From the NCBI GenBank assembly GCA_917880885.1, contig OU862908.1, positions 10,328,501-10,392,500 on the forward strand: a DNA stretch of 64,000 bases, read 5' to 3'. Source of the stretch: Limnephilus marmoratus. Taxonomy: Eukaryota; Arthropoda; Insecta; Trichoptera; Limnephilidae. The translations under genes were made by a program, and so were the position numbers. Shown here piece by piece: positions 52,801-63,188 of this stretch. Positions within the stretch are counted from its first letter, which is position 1. Every line of letters begins with the position of its first letter. The notes below the pieces were generated by a model. It was not told the DNA's origin and did not search any database. It saw nothing but the letters and a program-made list of their open reading frames with translations.

Positions 52801-53665
52801 AATCAATGATTATGGAATCAGAATCGCTTGAAACCTCCAAATATCATAAAACATTTGGGCAGATTGTAAAATTCAGAATCCGTTCTCTCAACCCCTTCCC
52901 CCCATGCGGGATCTGGGTCACTTGGCTTCTATAAACCTGGGTTACTGGTCACTGTCTGACGTTAAATGACGTTAAAAATGTCAACGCACCATCGGCAGTT
53001 GAGTCGCTCTGTTGATTCGCTGATTGGCCATCGAGCGACTCAACTCAACACAGAATGTCTCGCTTTCGGAGCATAAAAAAGTGCCTGAGATCTTCCATAT
53101 TTACGGACTACTATCGAATAATCACACAGTATTTCGTAGAAACAAAAGAAGATAATGGTAGGTACAAATTAACTACACCTGAATATATCAATGAAAAAAT
53201 GCACAACAAAATGACAATAAATCCAAAAATGATGAGTTAAGCATGTCATTTTTCTTCGTTTTTTTTTTCTCTTTTGATTTGCGTCGTCGAAATATTTCTA
53301 GGAAAATAAGTGTGTCTTTTATGACGTGCGTTTACGTAGATTTTTTCTGTAAAATTTAAAAGAAATTAATTATTAAAGAAATTTTTAAAAATGTGTATAT
53401 ATTCTGAATGACATACCTATTCAATTCAAAATTAATCGAATAATTAGTTTTAACCACATTTATTGTTATGTTTCGCAATCATCAGGGTTTACATAAGGGG
53501 GTAGGCTACTTTAGTTTAAAAAAAATCATATTTCGATAGTTTAAATATTCAAAAATACCTCTTTAAAAGGATTTTTTGAAAATCGAATTATTTTAAAAGT
53601 TGTAGCCATTTTAGTGTCACGGTTTAGATCTGACTAGAAGCCTCCTTTGAGGGATCTAACTTTGT
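52801..53665. other. Unassigned region with one hairpin
   Basis: A hairpin GTTGAGTCGCTC / GAGCGACTCAAC (52998-53009 and 53033-53044, 23-nt loop) precedes a 61-residue frame MSRFRSIKKCLRSS... at 53055-53240 that has no recognisable domain. No gene call is justified. Confidence 0.45.
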
Positions 53666-54070
53666 CGGCCTCCGTGGTCCCGAGGTAAGACTCTCGACTC
53701 ACAATCCGAAGGTCGCGGGTTCGAACCAAGGCGTGCGCAAATGAAGTTTATTTGATTAATTTGTGTTATTTCCCAATTAACTCATTAAAAATAATGTTTA
53801 ATTTTGCACGTTACGGAGTGGGCGATACTCTCATATCGCCCTGTTGTTAGACCACCATTCAGAATTGAAACGTTGCTTGTAATGGCTATAGCCGTGTTCG
53901 GTGACCAGATCTGAATAGCCAGATACATCCTCACCTTCCTCCTCCCCACCTCCTTCCCCTCCCCACTACCTTCAGCCTCACAACATGCCCATTTTAGGGA
54001 ATGACATAGTCTCACTGGCTCCAGATAGGAGCATCTGAGACTCTTGTGAGGTATTCACATAGAAAAGAAA
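53666..54070 (+). mobile_element. SINE1 copy, full length
   Basis: tRNA-derived head GGCCTCCGTGGTCCCGAGGT, AAGACTCTCGACTCACAATC, GGTCGCGGGTTCGAACC; body GACCACCATTCAGAATTGAA, ACGTTGCTTGTAATGGCTAT, GTGTTCGGTGACCAGATCTG, a C/T-rich tract, TCTCACTGGCTCCAGATAGG, GAGACTCTTGTGAGGTATTC and an A-rich end. The box B region is nearly canonical. Confidence 0.88.
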
Positions 54071-54420
54071 AGAATCTAAATAGAACAAAAGTTAAACGCG
54101 TTTTTCTCGAAACTACTTTTTCGAGACGATTAACATGATATCTCAAGTTCTACCGAACCAATTTATTTGAAATTTGGTGGGAGCCTTCTCTATACATTAC
54201 TCTGCCGCACTGACTAAAACTATAACAAAATTACAATTTTTACTATTTTTAAAAAATTCTGAAAATTAAAAAAAAAACTGGTAAAAAAATATCTATTTAT
54301 TTTTAAATAGATTTTTTTTTCTAAGGGTTGCAATCGTGTCATCCAAGGTGCGCTATTTATTTGAGACCCCCCACTTTAACACCCAGTAACTTTGTGAATT
54401 TTGAAATTTTGCCAAATATG
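54071..54420. other. Unassigned spacer
   Basis: AT-rich; nothing recognised. Confidence 0.4.
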
Positions 54421-54425
54421 TATTA

Positions 54426-54583
54426 GGGAACGTACCCATACTACGTTACCAACTTTTTGCAATTTTTACCCCCCCCCCCCCCCCCCGGTGATCAAAAACC
54501 TATGGAGCCCGCCGCTTATTTGTACCAAGCGTGGTATTTTGAAGACCCCCCCCGAACAGGTCACGTAGTATGGGTACGTTCCC
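54426..54583. mobile_element. MITE-D copy 2
   Basis: GGGAACGTACCCATACTACG to CGTAGTATGGGTACGTTCCC, flanked by TTA and TAA. It has a ~19-bp C run near the left TIR and a CCCCCCC run near the right. 158 bp. Confidence 0.92.
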
Positions 54584-54682
54584 TAATACATATTTGGTAA
54601 AATAATAGTTAGTAAAAATATTTTTGTTTTTTTATAGCATCTGAAAAAATACCTACAATTCATGCCTCTAGACTAGAATAAC

Positions 54683-55047
54683 TTAAAGCTAATTACAACA
54701 ACAGACATCGACTTGGAGGTAGCAGAGAATAATTTACAAAGGAAAAAGTTTAATAACGGGTCATTTAAAAATATTTTTTGATTATTTATAATATATACAT
54801 TAATTTTAAACAAATTCACAAAAAATGTTATTGTTAGAATGTTATGTTTAAATCTTAAGTTTAGTTTACTTTGTTAAACTAGAAATCTTGGTAAAGATGA
54901 ATTTATTTTTTTTTTAAATATTTTTAAAAGGCCCATGATTAAACTTTTTCCCTTTGTAAATTATGCCCTATTGCACCCCTCCCCTTTCCGCACCCGGCTA
55001 TCCATTGACTCTTATAAGTCTATGTCTGTTGTTATAATTAGTTTTAA
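54683..55047. mobile_element. 365-bp foldback MITE
   Basis: The left arm TTAAAGCTAATTACAACAAC, AGACATCGACTT is mirrored by AAGTCTATGTCTGTTGTTAT, AATTAGTTTTAA at the right. The inner AATTTACAAAGGAAAAAGTT, TAATAACGGG is mirrored by CCCATGATTAAACTTTTTCC, CTTTGTAAATT. Arms total >100 bp. TTAA occurs at both extremities. Confidence 0.85.
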
Positions 55048-55902
55048 ATAAACCCTGATGAAGTAAGCATTCCTTACGAAACATCTTGATTTTTTTTAAC
55101 AATAAACGTGTATTATATTTGTTTGGTTTTGAAATGATAATATGAATAGTTCCTACCGGGATGTCAGTACCTACCCTCCCTAACCACATCACCTTGCTAG
55201 AAAAGTATTTGAAAATAGAATGTCAAGAGTGAATTGACGTGCATTCGGTTTGTGAAAAAACAGAAGATTCGGAACATTAGAAGCAACTGTTGGTGTACAT
55301 AGTTCGTTTTTAAATTATAATTTCGTTTTATGAACTAAAAGAAGATTTTCGACCTTATTACCTCGAGGTACGGCGGGAATAATATAGCGTACATTAATTT
55401 GTGATTGTGTTGTGTGCAGTTTTGCAAAGGTAAGTGATTGGTTATGTCTCCTTCTTTGATTTCCTTGTTTTCCGTTCACATATTATCACCCAATTCCAGC
55501 ACCATTTTCGTTTTCGTTTTATTCGTCTAATTTACAGTTCATTTCCTGTTACATTTGAAGGTGTAGTTCGGAAACAGTTTCGGATGCAACACTATTAATT
55601 TTGAATTAAAATGGTGCCACAAAATAAGTTCGCTGTGTTTGAAGAAGTGATCTATTCAATGTTATTTTATAACAAAAATTCATAATTTCAGGTCTACTAA
55701 AACAGAATATATGATTTAAAAAAAATCTTTTTCGCTCCCCTAAATAATCAACATTTTGTCCTTTACAGCATTTCAAATTTCCGTGATCGATATAAAATAT
55801 ATAGAGTATAGTAAAGTATATTAAAGTTTTTAACAAGTAGGTATTGCCCCTTACTGTGTTGTATGTTTTTGCGTAATTTTTTATATATATTACATTAGCT
55901 CC
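55048..55902. other. Unassigned region with a strong splice-donor match
   Basis: TTTTGCAAAG|GTAAGTGATT at about 55433 matches the 5' splice-site consensus. No coding exon or acceptor pairs with it, so it is recorded only as a site. The 55606-55908 minus frame has no domain. Confidence 0.3.
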
Positions 55903-55985
55903 ACACATAAGGCGTTGAGGAAAATAATTTCCCTTAAGGCCTATATCTCCTTTGGGGATGCTGTGTGGAGCGCATTTTTAGGCAA
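55903..55985 (+). repeat. RepA fragment
   Basis: GAGGAAAATAATTTCCCTTA, AGGCCTATATCTCCTTTGGG and GATGCTGTGTGGAGCGC match the RepA start; only ~80 bp. Confidence 0.7.
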
Positions 55986-56436
55986 AGAAAAGAGATGAGA
56001 ATCATGCAATATGCGACACCTATAATCTATAATAGTTATGACCGGGCGCGGCGAAGCCTCGGAGCAATTAACTGAGTTTTCACACTTTCGAATTTCTCGG
56101 CTTACTATATATGTGAAAGCTGAAAGAGTCATAGGAAGAAAGATGCATTCAGGTTATAGGTTATTCCATTCATGGAGGAATGAATGCCGAAGAATGAATG
56201 AATGGGAGATTTCAAAGGAAGCGAGAAAGCAGTTCACATGCAATTCTGATATTAAGTTTGATGTAAAGAAGGCAGTGGAGCGTGGAATCGAATCAGCAAG
56301 GACGAAAGTAGGCTTAAGGGGCACAATACTCTAAAATAAAACCGGAATCTTAACGAAGTAAGTGAAAAAGGCGTATAGAAAAATATGCTGTACCCCCGGC
56401 ATATTGGACGGACCTATAAAATAAAGTCGGAATATT
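55986..56436. other. Unassigned segment with a 98-residue frame
   Basis: A plus-strand frame at 56038-56334 (98 residues, Arg/Glu-rich, including RRMNEWEISKEARKQF) is less AT-rich than its surroundings but has no recognisable family. A decayed element fragment is as likely as a small gene. Confidence 0.35.
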
Positions 56437-56511
56437 AACCCCTCAGGCCTCGGGCACTTTCTGTCAGAAGGTTAGAATATTTCCGCTTTTCAATAAAATC
56501 AAAATGAATTT

Positions 56512-57412
56512 TTATTTTTTATTTATTTATATATATATATTACAATACATTACAAAATGATGCTTTGTCTGTCCACCTGGGAAGGATTCCCGTTTCAGGA
56601 TAGTCAAATTGCATATTTAGTTCATAACATTCTTAACAAAGGAATGGCTTCGTTCAAGATATTACAGGAATGAGATTCTGTCAAGACAACTTTTGAGAAC
56701 ATTAATAATTGCATTCTGATAGTTTCTTTATGTCCTTGAAAGAATCGCAAAGATGTAATTTTTTTCAAGGTCATTTTGGAGAACATTAATAATTGCATTC
56801 AGAACAAATGAATGATTTCTTTCGAGAGATCGCAAGTATGAGATTCTTTCCAGGCTTCGACCAAGTATATCTAGGCAGGGCGTGTAGGTCTTAAAAATGA
56901 CACCGGAACCAAAAATATTGGTTTACGAAAACATTTATCAAAAAGAAAGTCCTTTATCTTGCAGTTAAAAGATCGCAAGAAACATTGGTTTGGACCTTTA
57001 GTTGGTCTGCGTGGAGCTAATTTGTTTTCCAGCAAGTTCGCGGTAACGGAATTACTAGCTATGCGAAGATCATTTTAAAAACACAAATTTCAGGCAGTTA
57101 GAAATATTTTAGGTACGGGCTATCGCGGACTTTATTATTAACAATTTAATCAGTTATATGAATATCTAAAAACAATATGTGCATAACTTATGAATTCGAG
57201 GCAGCGTTTCGAGAAAAGTAACAGTTGATAAAACATGTTTAATTTCTTCCTAGTAAAACAACTACGTCACGCAAGAGATGCAACGGAATTCGATGGGTCG
57301 TTGTATTATGAAATTTCTCGTAGGTGGTGTCACTTTGTGATTGAAATTGGGTATGGGAGGGCTAATCTATAGTTAATACATCGATGTTTCCAGGTCATTT
57401 TGGAGAACATGG
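56512..57412. other. Insertion of unknown type in MITE-C copy 4
   Basis: Begins with a TTTTATTTTTTATTTATTTA tail-like run, suggesting a minus-strand retroposon 3' end. GAGAACATTAATAATTGCATTC occurs at about 56695 and 56777 (~82-bp local duplication). No coding motif was identified. Confidence 0.45.
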
Positions 57413-57939
57413 AATATTATTTCTGAGTTTATCCGAAAACTAAGAACTGTTTTTGAAAGGTGATAATATTCGCTATTAGAAACACAAATGATTTTTGAAA
57501 TATTAAAATTTTGACTGCAAACACCAAAAATTTTAAAAAATTACTAATCATACTTTTTTCTAACTAAAATTAACGATAACGAAAAAAATGAAAACACATC
57601 CTAGATATTTTATTAGACGAATCTCTATACCAGGGGTGCCCAAACTTGAACTGCTGGCGATCGACCTCAATATTATTCGACTCCGATAGATCGACTATGA
57701 CATGCTGCAAGTCTGTGTACATTTAGGTACTTCAATCACAGATGAGGGGGGTAGAAATTGCGACCTCTTTTTATATCCCGTGTGACGAGAATTCTTCCAA
57801 TAAAAATCTTGTTTATAAATCTACTTAAAAGCTACTACAAATTTGTAACTGCTTTCGGAGATCGAGAATGGTATCCATGTAAAAAGATTAAGCATGTTAT
57901 TTAATATATCTTTATATTGTGAACACAAAACTGGTCTCA

Positions 57940-58020
57940 ATTAAATCTGTATGCGGTGAATTAAAACTACACTCCGAACATGTTTTGGCTTGATTTTTTT
58001 CTATGATTCTGGCAGTACTT
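57940..58020 (+). repeat. 75-bp direct repeat, left copy
   Basis: AAATCTGTATGCGGTGAATT, AAAACTACACTCCGAACATG ... GATTCTGGCAG recurs at 58843-58911 with several changes. The pair brackets the LINE remnant. Confidence 0.75.
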
Positions 58021-58082
58021 AAATAGTCAACAACTACAATTTTATAATTGCACTTCGATTAAGATAATGTTTTTCTTTCGAA

Positions 58083-58842
58083 ATGTGTCAGCAGATGAAT
58101 CCACAATCGGAATTTTACATTCTGAACACTAAACTGGTTTTAATTTTAATTACGGACTTCAATGTCTTAAATTTATTTACATGCGTCCAAATAACTTTTT
58201 TAAAAATTCAAATCGTACCAGCCAAAGACGTGGCACATGTAAGTATGCAGTACCCCACTGCAAAACTAGGTTGTCCCAAAGGCATATTAGTTTCATAGCT
58301 CCAAAAATGTATAATTTACTATGTACAACCTTTAAAGAACATATGTCAAAATCTTCAATCTTATAAAAAATATACCAAAATTTGGCTAAAAAACACTGAA
58401 ACAGATATTTTATTCTTATAAGTTTAAATAAAGCCGTAAAGTATATCTATCATTAGACAGCTTTTAGAGAAGATTTATAATGTTGTTTGCTATTTTTATT
58501 TTGTTTGTTTTTTATGTTTTTAAATTGCACTTGTTACATCTATTCTTACAAAACTTACAAATACAATAATAACAGTGCAGACTGTTATTATGCTGTAGTT
58601 TTTAAATGCATTTATTCAGTTACTTTTTTTTAAATCCCTAATTTATATATACTTAAAATATTCACTATACCATAGAAATAAAAATAAAAGTAAAAAAATC
58701 AATATTATACCCACGCACAGGCATTGCCTTTGTAGGATTTTTTTGTTCATGCATTTATTATGTTAAGCTTTTTCTATATACTTTTCATTATTTCATGTAT
58801 CTATTATATGTATTGTATCAAAAATTTTCAATAAAAAAAAAT
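58083..58842 (+). pseudogene. LINE C-terminal remnant and 3' UTR
   Basis: Frame 58181-58366 reads YAVPHCKTRLSQRHISFIAP then KMYNLLCTTFKEHMSK, the pattern found at the C-terminus of CR1/Jockey-group ORF2 (TR..Hxx..P...T..G..Sf.y..P.xyN.L). A frame change follows. The tail to 58842 is AT-rich and ends AATAAAAAAAAATAAAAT. No RT motifs remain. Confidence 0.6.
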
Positions 58843-58911
58843 AAAATCTGTGTGCGGCGAATTAAAACTACACTCAGAACATGAAAATGGTTTCTCTCTG
58901 ATTCTGGCAGC
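58843..58911 (+). repeat. 75-bp direct repeat, right copy
   Basis: AAATCTGTGTGCGGCGAATT, AAAACTACACTCAGAACATG ... GATTCTGGCAG; see 57940. Confidence 0.75.
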
Positions 58912-59047
58912 ACATACACGGTGTTTGTAAAAAAATTGTAAATTTAAGGAACTTTCTTAGAAGGTGAGAAAAAAGGAAGCGTAAAACTCAATGGTTGATG
59001 TAGCTGACTGGATGATGACGTCCGCATAAGATTCACATTTCACATAA

Positions 59048-59182
59048 GGGAACGTACCCATACTACGTGACATGCTCGGGGGGGGGTCTTTAAAATACCA
59101 CGCTTGGTACACCGGGGGGGGGGGGGGGGGGGGGGGGGGTTAAAAATTGCAAAAGTTGGTCACGTAGTATGGGTACGTTCCC
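59048..59182. mobile_element. MITE-D copy 3
   Basis: GGGAACGTACCCATACTACG to CGTAGTATGGGTACGTTCCC with TAA on both sides (59045-59047, 59183-59185). Compared with copy 2 its centre is inverted (ACCACGCTTGGTA, then a ~23-bp G run at 59117-59139). 135 bp, inside the hAT element. Confidence 0.93.
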
Positions 59183-59185
59183 TAA

Positions 59186-60000
59186 ATATGTTTCAACTGT
59201 GCACAGATTGTAATAGGTATTAAACCAACAGTATAATTTTGATAATTTTAGTAAACTTCTTTCGTACTTGCATTCGAGAACACGACGTGGAAACTTAGTC
59301 ATGGAAAACAATGTTCGCGTCTTGACGGTTATCGGTTTCACCACAGAATAAGTAATGAAAAATTCCGTGCTCATTTCAATCGGTCCAAAATGTAAGTGCG
59401 ACAATAATATGAATTGAAACGGGTTAAAAATTTTACATGATATTATTATAATTTATTATAAAATTTTGCCGCCCCTTAAAAGTGCCGCCCGGGGTAATTC
59501 TTGCTCCCAATCGTTATTAAAATGATACGTTTTACTTCTGCCGCTCCGCATTTTGTATTATTTATTAATAAACTTCATATCGCCTTTTATTTACAACTCG
59601 GACTGGCTGACTCATAAATAAACCAAACCGCACACTAGAAACTAGATCGAAAACTTCGTTCTTTAAAGGGGAAATTTTCGACAATATTTCACCACGAATC
59701 TGCAATAATTAGACGATTTTTTTTTCTATGGGGACTTGTGACGTCCCACACCTTAGATGAGGATAGAGTGAACAATAAAAAAGGCGCGACCATTGACAAT
59801 ATAAGATCCAAATAAATTATAAACAAAAATTCAAGAGGCCTAATTTTTTTTTTAAGTTTCTTTATTCTTTGAATTGTTCGTTACATGCATTGGGGATTTT
59901 TCGACCACCATACTAGGCACATGCCTGTGTTGTGGTAGTCGATAATTGAGGATCATCTGAAACAAAAACTGTGAAAAGATCTATTTACATCGGCAAATTT
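59186..60000. other. Unassigned hAT interior
   Basis: Contains GCCGCCCCTTAAAAGTGCCG and a GGGGATTTTTCGACCACCAT segment, possibly debris of other elements. No transposase motif was found. Confidence 0.4.
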
Positions 60001-60262
60001 TTTTGAGATCGACTCAAAAAGCACTCGAGATCGACTCTAAAAGCACTCAAAGCGATCGACCGGTCGATCGCGATCGACGGTTTGGGCACCCCTGCTCTAT
60101 ACATTATAAATAAAGTCGTCCGCCTGTCTGTCTGTTCGCGATAAACTCAAAAACTACTGAACGGATTTTAATGTGGTTTTCATGAATAGATAGATTCATG
60201 AGGAAGGTTTAGATGCATAATTTGTGAAGGTTTTGTGTAAGTTGGTTGAAATATATAATATA

Positions 60263-60600
60263 CTAGCTGGTTCCTGGCATGCGTTGCTATGCTAGAAATT
60301 GTTTCTCCCTGCGTATCCTTCCCCATTTGTCCCATACCCCTTCCGCCTCCCGCGTCCGCTACCCCTCACGCGTTACCACTCCGTCTCCTCAACCTTCCCT
60401 CTCCCACTTCACTCCCCCTTTCCCATGAACCCCCCTCCCGAGTTCCCCCTTTCCCCTACCCGCTCCTGAATTCCATACATTCAGTTTTCAAACAGCTCGC
60501 GTGTCACCTATTTTTTTATACAAATTTCATAATGCCAGAGTTCACCAGTAGTTTTATACAAACCTTGTCCTGACAATAACGAACACAAAAATAAAAGAAT
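60263..60600 (-). mobile_element. HelA end embedded, reversed
   Basis: CTAG (60263) then CTGGTTCCTGGCATGCGTTG, a C/T-rich tract at 60300-60460 and TCGCGTGTCACC, TTTCATAATGCCAGAGTTCA, CCAGT match 16102-16450. So a minus-strand HelA 3' end lies within the plus-strand Helitron above. Confidence 0.7.
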
Positions 60601-61431
60601 TATATTATTTGGTGCAGTCGTTCGGAAGTTATGCGCGTACATACATTTCGGGGATTCATTTTTATTTATAGAAGAAAGAAGAAGAAGATAAAGGAGAATA
60701 TCTGTATATTGTGGACGAGCGGCAGGCAAGCGGGCGGTGTGGATTTGATTTCTATGCAAATCTACAGTTTTATGCCGAGGTTGATGAAATTTTGCACACG
60801 AGACCTTCAAAACAAGAGGAAGGTCACTGTTTATATTTGATTTCGAAAACTCTGTGTAAAGCCCGGGCATCAACGGGGACTTCAGCTAGTATATTATAAA
60901 CGTTATTGTCACCTTACTTTTTTGTCGTTTCATGTAAAAATAATTAATAAAAAATTCACAAAGTTTCATACATTTTTTCAAATTGCGATTCGAATCTTTG
61001 ATTTCATTAAGGTGTACATTTTACTTATTTTAATTTCAATATAAAGCATTGTATTTTCTCTTTCTTATACTTTTTATATCAAAATTTTCACTATGACAGT
61101 AAGGGAGGCAAAGTGATTTCTATGAATAATATTCGAAACACTGCCCGGTCGAATTTGCCCTAGTAGGCCTAGAAAATTAATCATTCCGCGGGGTATATTT
61201 GAATTAATTCAGATAAATGTATTACTAAAATCACAGATGTTTAAAAAGACTAAATCCTCTGGAAGTTACTTGTTTCTTTGCCCAAAAAATAAAACACAAA
61301 TTTTATGGTTGTTGAGTGTGCTGCACAAGAGCGACTTAATAGGGTCTTCCTATCAAAAATAAAAATGCCCTTCTTTGAGGATTCCTAAGGGCTGTTACAT
61401 AAAATTGTTCTAATTTATATTTTATATGGAA

Positions 61432-61650
61432 CTAACTGGTTCCCGGCATGAGTTGAAATGCCACATTCAAAGAAATAAACTATATATCCCTGCATGTCCT
61501 TTCCCGTGCGTCGGCGTTCCGCTCCCGCATCCCCTTCCACCTTCCACGCTTTCTCTCACCCCCGTCCCGCCAATCCCCTCCCGCGTTCCTTATATTCAGT
61601 TTCAGTACATTCAGTTTTCAAACAGTTCGCGTGCCACCTATCACAATTTT
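61432..61650 (-). mobile_element. HelA end fragment, reversed
   Basis: CTAACTGGTTCCCGGCATGA, GTTGAAATGCCACATTCAAA then a C/T-rich tract and TTTTCAAACAGTTCGCGTGC match 60263. The terminus is CTAA on the plus strand (TTAG on the element strand), one change from CTAG. Confidence 0.68.
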
Positions 61651-62922
61651 TTTATTCAATTTTTCGTTATTAATGTGTTATAAATATTCATTTTTGTATA
61701 TTATAAGAACAATCAATCAAATTTCGTACCTAACATAGGTAGCTATTTACAATATCTATAACTTTTGATTCGATTCAAAGTATAGTAAATATTAGGCGAA
61801 TACTTCAAACAAATTCATTAATTTAAAGAGTTTCGAAAATAGAATTTTGATTTATCAATCGTTGTTTTGCAAAATGTCATTCTTAAATTTTGACATTTTT
61901 GACATTTTTGACAGTTTCGCAAGAGTTTTGTAATAATAATAATAATAATAATAAATAATAAATGTTTACCCCAGTATGTGGGGAGAATAGTGCAATCCCA
62001 CACATTCCATAAGGGTTATAATACATACACAAAATATTTTGAAGAGAAAAAAAAGAAAAGCAGGTGAATATGAATGTACGTGAAATAAAGGTAATAAAAA
62101 AAGAAAATAAGAAATTAGTAATAATTGGCTTTTAGGATTCTGTGACCACATTAGGAGCCAGTATTTTTCTCCAGTGTGCTGGATGATGGACTGAGGCGGG
62201 CTTCCATGACGAGGATATTTTCAGAGCTGGTTATCCTTTCCTTCATTCCTGCCACCCTGGATATAATAAGGGCTGCATAGCCGGGAACTCGCCCCTACGT
62301 GAACATCTGGGAAGCGCTGCAATATCTGGGGAGGCCAAACGTAATGTGGAAGGCGTTGTTGTACTAAACCCGGAAATGATTAAAAAACTTTTCATATACT
62401 CATCTAAATACGCATATTTTGATTTACTATATATATTATATAGATGAAATGAATTAGAGAAACGTTGATGTAACTATTTAATAAAAGAAAGATAATTTTA
62501 AAATCATCATAAATATCAATCAATTTAATTTACACATTTAATATAAATATCTTTCCATATTGTGCGCATTAAAGTTTTTCATTTGTGTCTACGTGCTAAT
62601 TATTTCGCACTTTGAGTTTGTCCATTTAAAACTGGCATAAATTATCAATCAATAAAATGCTTCAAACTTACAATTATCGCTATATCCGTAGTTTTTTTAT
62701 TTGTTATTTTCAAGTTTGAGGTCAATCAAATTATTTTTTGTGCCAACAATTTGTAAATTGTTTAAATACGAGTAATAGGTATGATTCTTCGTTTCGTCAT
62801 CTTTGAACTCACCGTCTAATTAATTGATTATTATATGGCCTGAGTAACGAGGGTCTTGCCGGCAAGTCAATCAATAAATATATGTGTATATCTGAAACAG
62901 CTTTAGGAAAGTGTTTCCTGAA
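61651..62922. other. Unassigned region
   Basis: Includes (ATA)n at 61930-61960 and a GC-richer patch at 62150-62350. On the minus strand that patch reads PGYAALIISRVAGMKERITS, SENILVMEARLSPSSS for ~50 codons; I do not recognise the family. Remaining DNA is AT-rich. Confidence 0.4.
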
Positions 62923-63188
62923 TCAACAACAACAGTCAACGATTTCATTGGCTATCACATAAACAGTAATACACAATATCTCTATCATCTCGAGGTAACC
63001 GTCCATTCTTTGCTTAAAAGCCCTACGAGCTGTTGGAGTTTGTGAGCCCTTTGGGGGCTTGTCAAACAAAAAGCTATCATGAACTGTACTGTCATCCGCG
63101 TAACAATGAATTGGTGCACATGACAAAAGGTCGTTAATGCATAACAAAAACAAAGTCGGAGACATGACCGATCCCTGCGGGACGCCAG
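62923..63188 (-). pseudogene. Reverse transcriptase fragment (motifs B-C)
   Basis: Reading down from 63188 on the minus strand gives GVPQGSVMSPTLFLLCINDL and PIHCYADDSTVHDS, the nucleotide-binding loop and the YADD catalytic box of a non-LTR RT. After HDSFLFDKPPKG the sequence is no longer RT-like, so the thumb and C-terminus are deleted or replaced. The upstream part is cut exactly where the TIR element at 63189 begins. Confidence 0.8.

Larger units (their letters stand above)
57631..60094. mobile_element. 2.46-kb hAT-type element with exact 8-bp TSD
   Basis: TIRs CAGGGGTGCCCAAACTTGAA and the complement of CGACGGTTTGGGCACCCCTG share CAGGGGTGCCCAAAC exactly. Target duplication CTCTATAC at 57623-57630 and 60095-60102. 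Subterminal GCGATCGACC-type words occur at both ends, typical of this hAT TIR class. No transposase frame survives; the interior is filled by a LINE remnant, MITE-D copy 3 and unassigned AT-rich DNA. Confidence 0.94.
57622..60889 (+). mobile_element. Helitron-like element, split by a hAT element
   Basis: The 5' end TCTCTATAC (57622) follows A, and the 3' end AAAGCCCGGGCATCAACGGG, GACTTCAG, CTAG (60886-60889) precedes T. MITE-C sequence on both sides joins without duplication (GACGAA and TATATTATAAACG). With 57631-60102 removed, ~796 bp remain, including CCGCCTGTCTGTCTGTTCGC and ACTACTGAACGGATTTTAAT, blocks commonly seen in insect Helitrons. No RepHel gene is present. Confidence 0.82.
56437..61150 (-). 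mobile_element. MITE-C copy 4, reversed, hosting nested insertions
   Basis: The terminus TTAACCCCTCAGGCCTCGGG (plus strand 56437) is followed by TTTCCGCTTTTCAATAAAAT, then ~900 bp of other DNA. MITE-C resumes at about 57415 (AAACTAAGAACTGTTTTTGAAAG ... ATATTTTATTAGACGAA), stops at 57621, and resumes again at 60890 with TATATTATAAACGTTATTGT, TTTTTTGTCGTTTCAT, GGTGTACATTTTACTTATTT and AATATAAAGCATTGTATTTT. Joining these three blocks gives the MITE-C order. Confidence 0.8.

Noticed and set aside
53055..53240. Small gene MSRFRSIKKCLRSS...
   Set aside because: 61 residues, no domain, no splice partners or second copy; chance is sufficient.
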